Virus record (IMG/VR): IMGVR_UViG_3300033997_000554
Span: 1 to 57,963 of that record
Source: a virus
Reading direction: 5' to 3' (one strand)
Length of the DNA: 57,963 nucleotides
The translations under genes were made by a program, and so were the position numbers. The notes under the pieces were generated by a model. It had not been told where the DNA came from. It did not search any database and was given only the letters and a program-made list of their open reading frames with translations. Positions 57,288-57,963 of the stretch are shown here, in pieces. Every line of letters starts with the position of its first letter. Positions within the stretch are counted from its first letter, which is position 1.

Positions 57288-57963
57288 GATCGACAGGTTC
57301 GACGGCGTCGGGAAGCTTGTACTTGGAGTTGCCCACTTCCTGGCGCACGGGGTGCCAGCTGAAGGCGGTTTCGGGGAGTCCTTGCGAGAGCATGGCCACC
57401 GCCTGCGCGGTGGGTAGGTCGGGGGCCATCCATTGCAGCGCCAGGTCGGGAGGCAGTGCCACCGGCCGGCGGTCGTGGAGGTCGATCATCCCGCCCGCCG
57501 CGTCGTTGGTGACGATAGCAAAGCCGTGAGCCTCGTCTTTCTCGGCGCCTGGCTTCCAGTCACTCAGGCCTGCGAAGAACAGCGGGGCATCGTCTTTCGA
57601 GTGAATGAAGTAGGGTTGTTTGGGAGGTTTGGTGCTGTCGGCAAGCGGCTTCCATTCGTACCAGCCATCCGCCGGTACGAGGATCCGCCCGCGCCCGATG
57701 AGCATCTTCCACGGCCATGCGCCGGCCAGGATCTTGTCCAGGCGGGCATTCGACATCAGGTGCTTGGAATTGCTGGGGCGCCATCCCCATGGCAGGCGTT
57801 CGACTTCGAACTCGCCCGCAAGCTGGTGCATTGCCAGCGGCTGCCTGCCGGGCGGGATGTTGTAGTCCGGCCCGGCCGGGTCGGAGAAGATTCGGCGGGG
57901 ATTGGGGAACAGGCGCTCCACGTAGTCCATGGGGCCTGACTTCTGGACGATTCGGCCGCACAT
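57271..57963 (-). CDS. SRAP-family (YedK/HMCES-like) abasic-site protein
   Basis: A 230-residue protein with the complete SRAP signature: MCGRIVQ with Cys2 as the crosslinking residue, PDYNIPPGRQ, RILVPADGWYEWKPL and MIDLHDRRPVALP. SRAP proteins form covalent bonds with abasic sites in single-stranded DNA and protect replication forks. The start ATG coincides with the right edge of the window, so upstream sequence is not visible. It is probably phage-borne, as similar genes occur in other phages, but it could be the first host gene. Confidence 0.9.
   Translation of the reverse strand: MCGRIVQKSGPMDYVERLFPNPRRIFSDPAGPDYNIPPGRQPLAMHQLAGEFEVERLPWGWRPSNSKHLMSNARLDKILAGAWPWKMLIGRGRILVPADGWYEWKPLADSTKPPKQPYFIHSKDDAPLFFAGLSDWKPGAEKDEAHGFAIVTNDAAGGMIDLHDRRPVALPPDLALQWMAPDLPTAQAVAMLSQGLPETAFSWHPVRQEVGNSKYKLPDAVEPVDPMTPA

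Noticed and set aside
1-57963. CRISPR arrays, tRNA genes and insertion sequences
   Set aside because: Scanning by eye gave no regularly spaced direct repeats, no cloverleaf-like sequence at the junction, and no transposase-like protein.

Overview
The window is almost entirely one temperate tailed-phage genome (prophage) of podovirus-like organisation in a high-GC host. The GC-rich coding, the codon use and the relationships of several proteins suggest a Burkholderiales betaproteobacterium such as Bordetella or Achromobacter. This is an inference; no host marker gene is complete here. The left junction is probably present: bases 1-59 encode the end of an unrelated gene, followed by a 12-bp stem hairpin and then the integrase. 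The right junction is not visible; the window stops at the start codon of a SRAP (YedK/HMCES-like) gene.

Left arm (147-13260, minus strand): about 21 tightly packed, mostly overlapping genes read leftward from one operator-bearing promoter near 13.3 kb. In transcription order they are small phage proteins, a Cas4/RecB-like nuclease, RecT, RdgC fused to an FtsK-gamma DNA-reading domain, an SbcC-like ATPase, a DEDDh exonuclease, several unknowns, a DUF5131 protein, an ASCH-like protein, an excisionase-like protein and the tyrosine integrase. This is a recombination/replication and integration operon.

Switch region (13.3-14.9 kb): operators of the form TTACC-N4-GGTAA lie at both the leftward and the rightward promoter. 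A short cI-type repressor without an autopeptidase domain is followed by an exported protein in the position of lambda rex. A YdaS/Cro-like gene faces right.

Right early region (14.9-22.0 kb, mostly plus strand): small regulators, a C5-cytosine methyltransferase with an unusual repeated insert, a DUF1376-like replication protein with a candidate origin inside it, RusA resolvase, an HTH protein and a probable late regulator, ending at a strong terminator.

Late region (22.8-53.8 kb, plus strand): terminase small and large subunits, portal, scaffold, N4-gp56-type capsid protein, head-tail proteins, tail fibre and assembly protein, two small membrane proteins (holin candidates), further tail proteins, internal/ejection proteins including a 3162-residue polyvalent protein, then endolysin and nested Rz/Rz1 spanins. 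Internal terminators after the portal and after the decoration-type gene probably set expression ratios.

Accessory genes stand out by lower GC or strand: an exported protein (13435-14058), a membrane protein on the opposite strand to terminase (22008-22826), and an AT-rich three-gene cluster at the right end (Dam-type methylase, four-helix membrane protein, DGQHR/DndB-like protein; 53946-56451). The cluster is the best candidate for an undescribed system. The extreme right carries a perfect-palindrome LexA-type box between two divergent genes, next to the SRAP DNA-repair gene.
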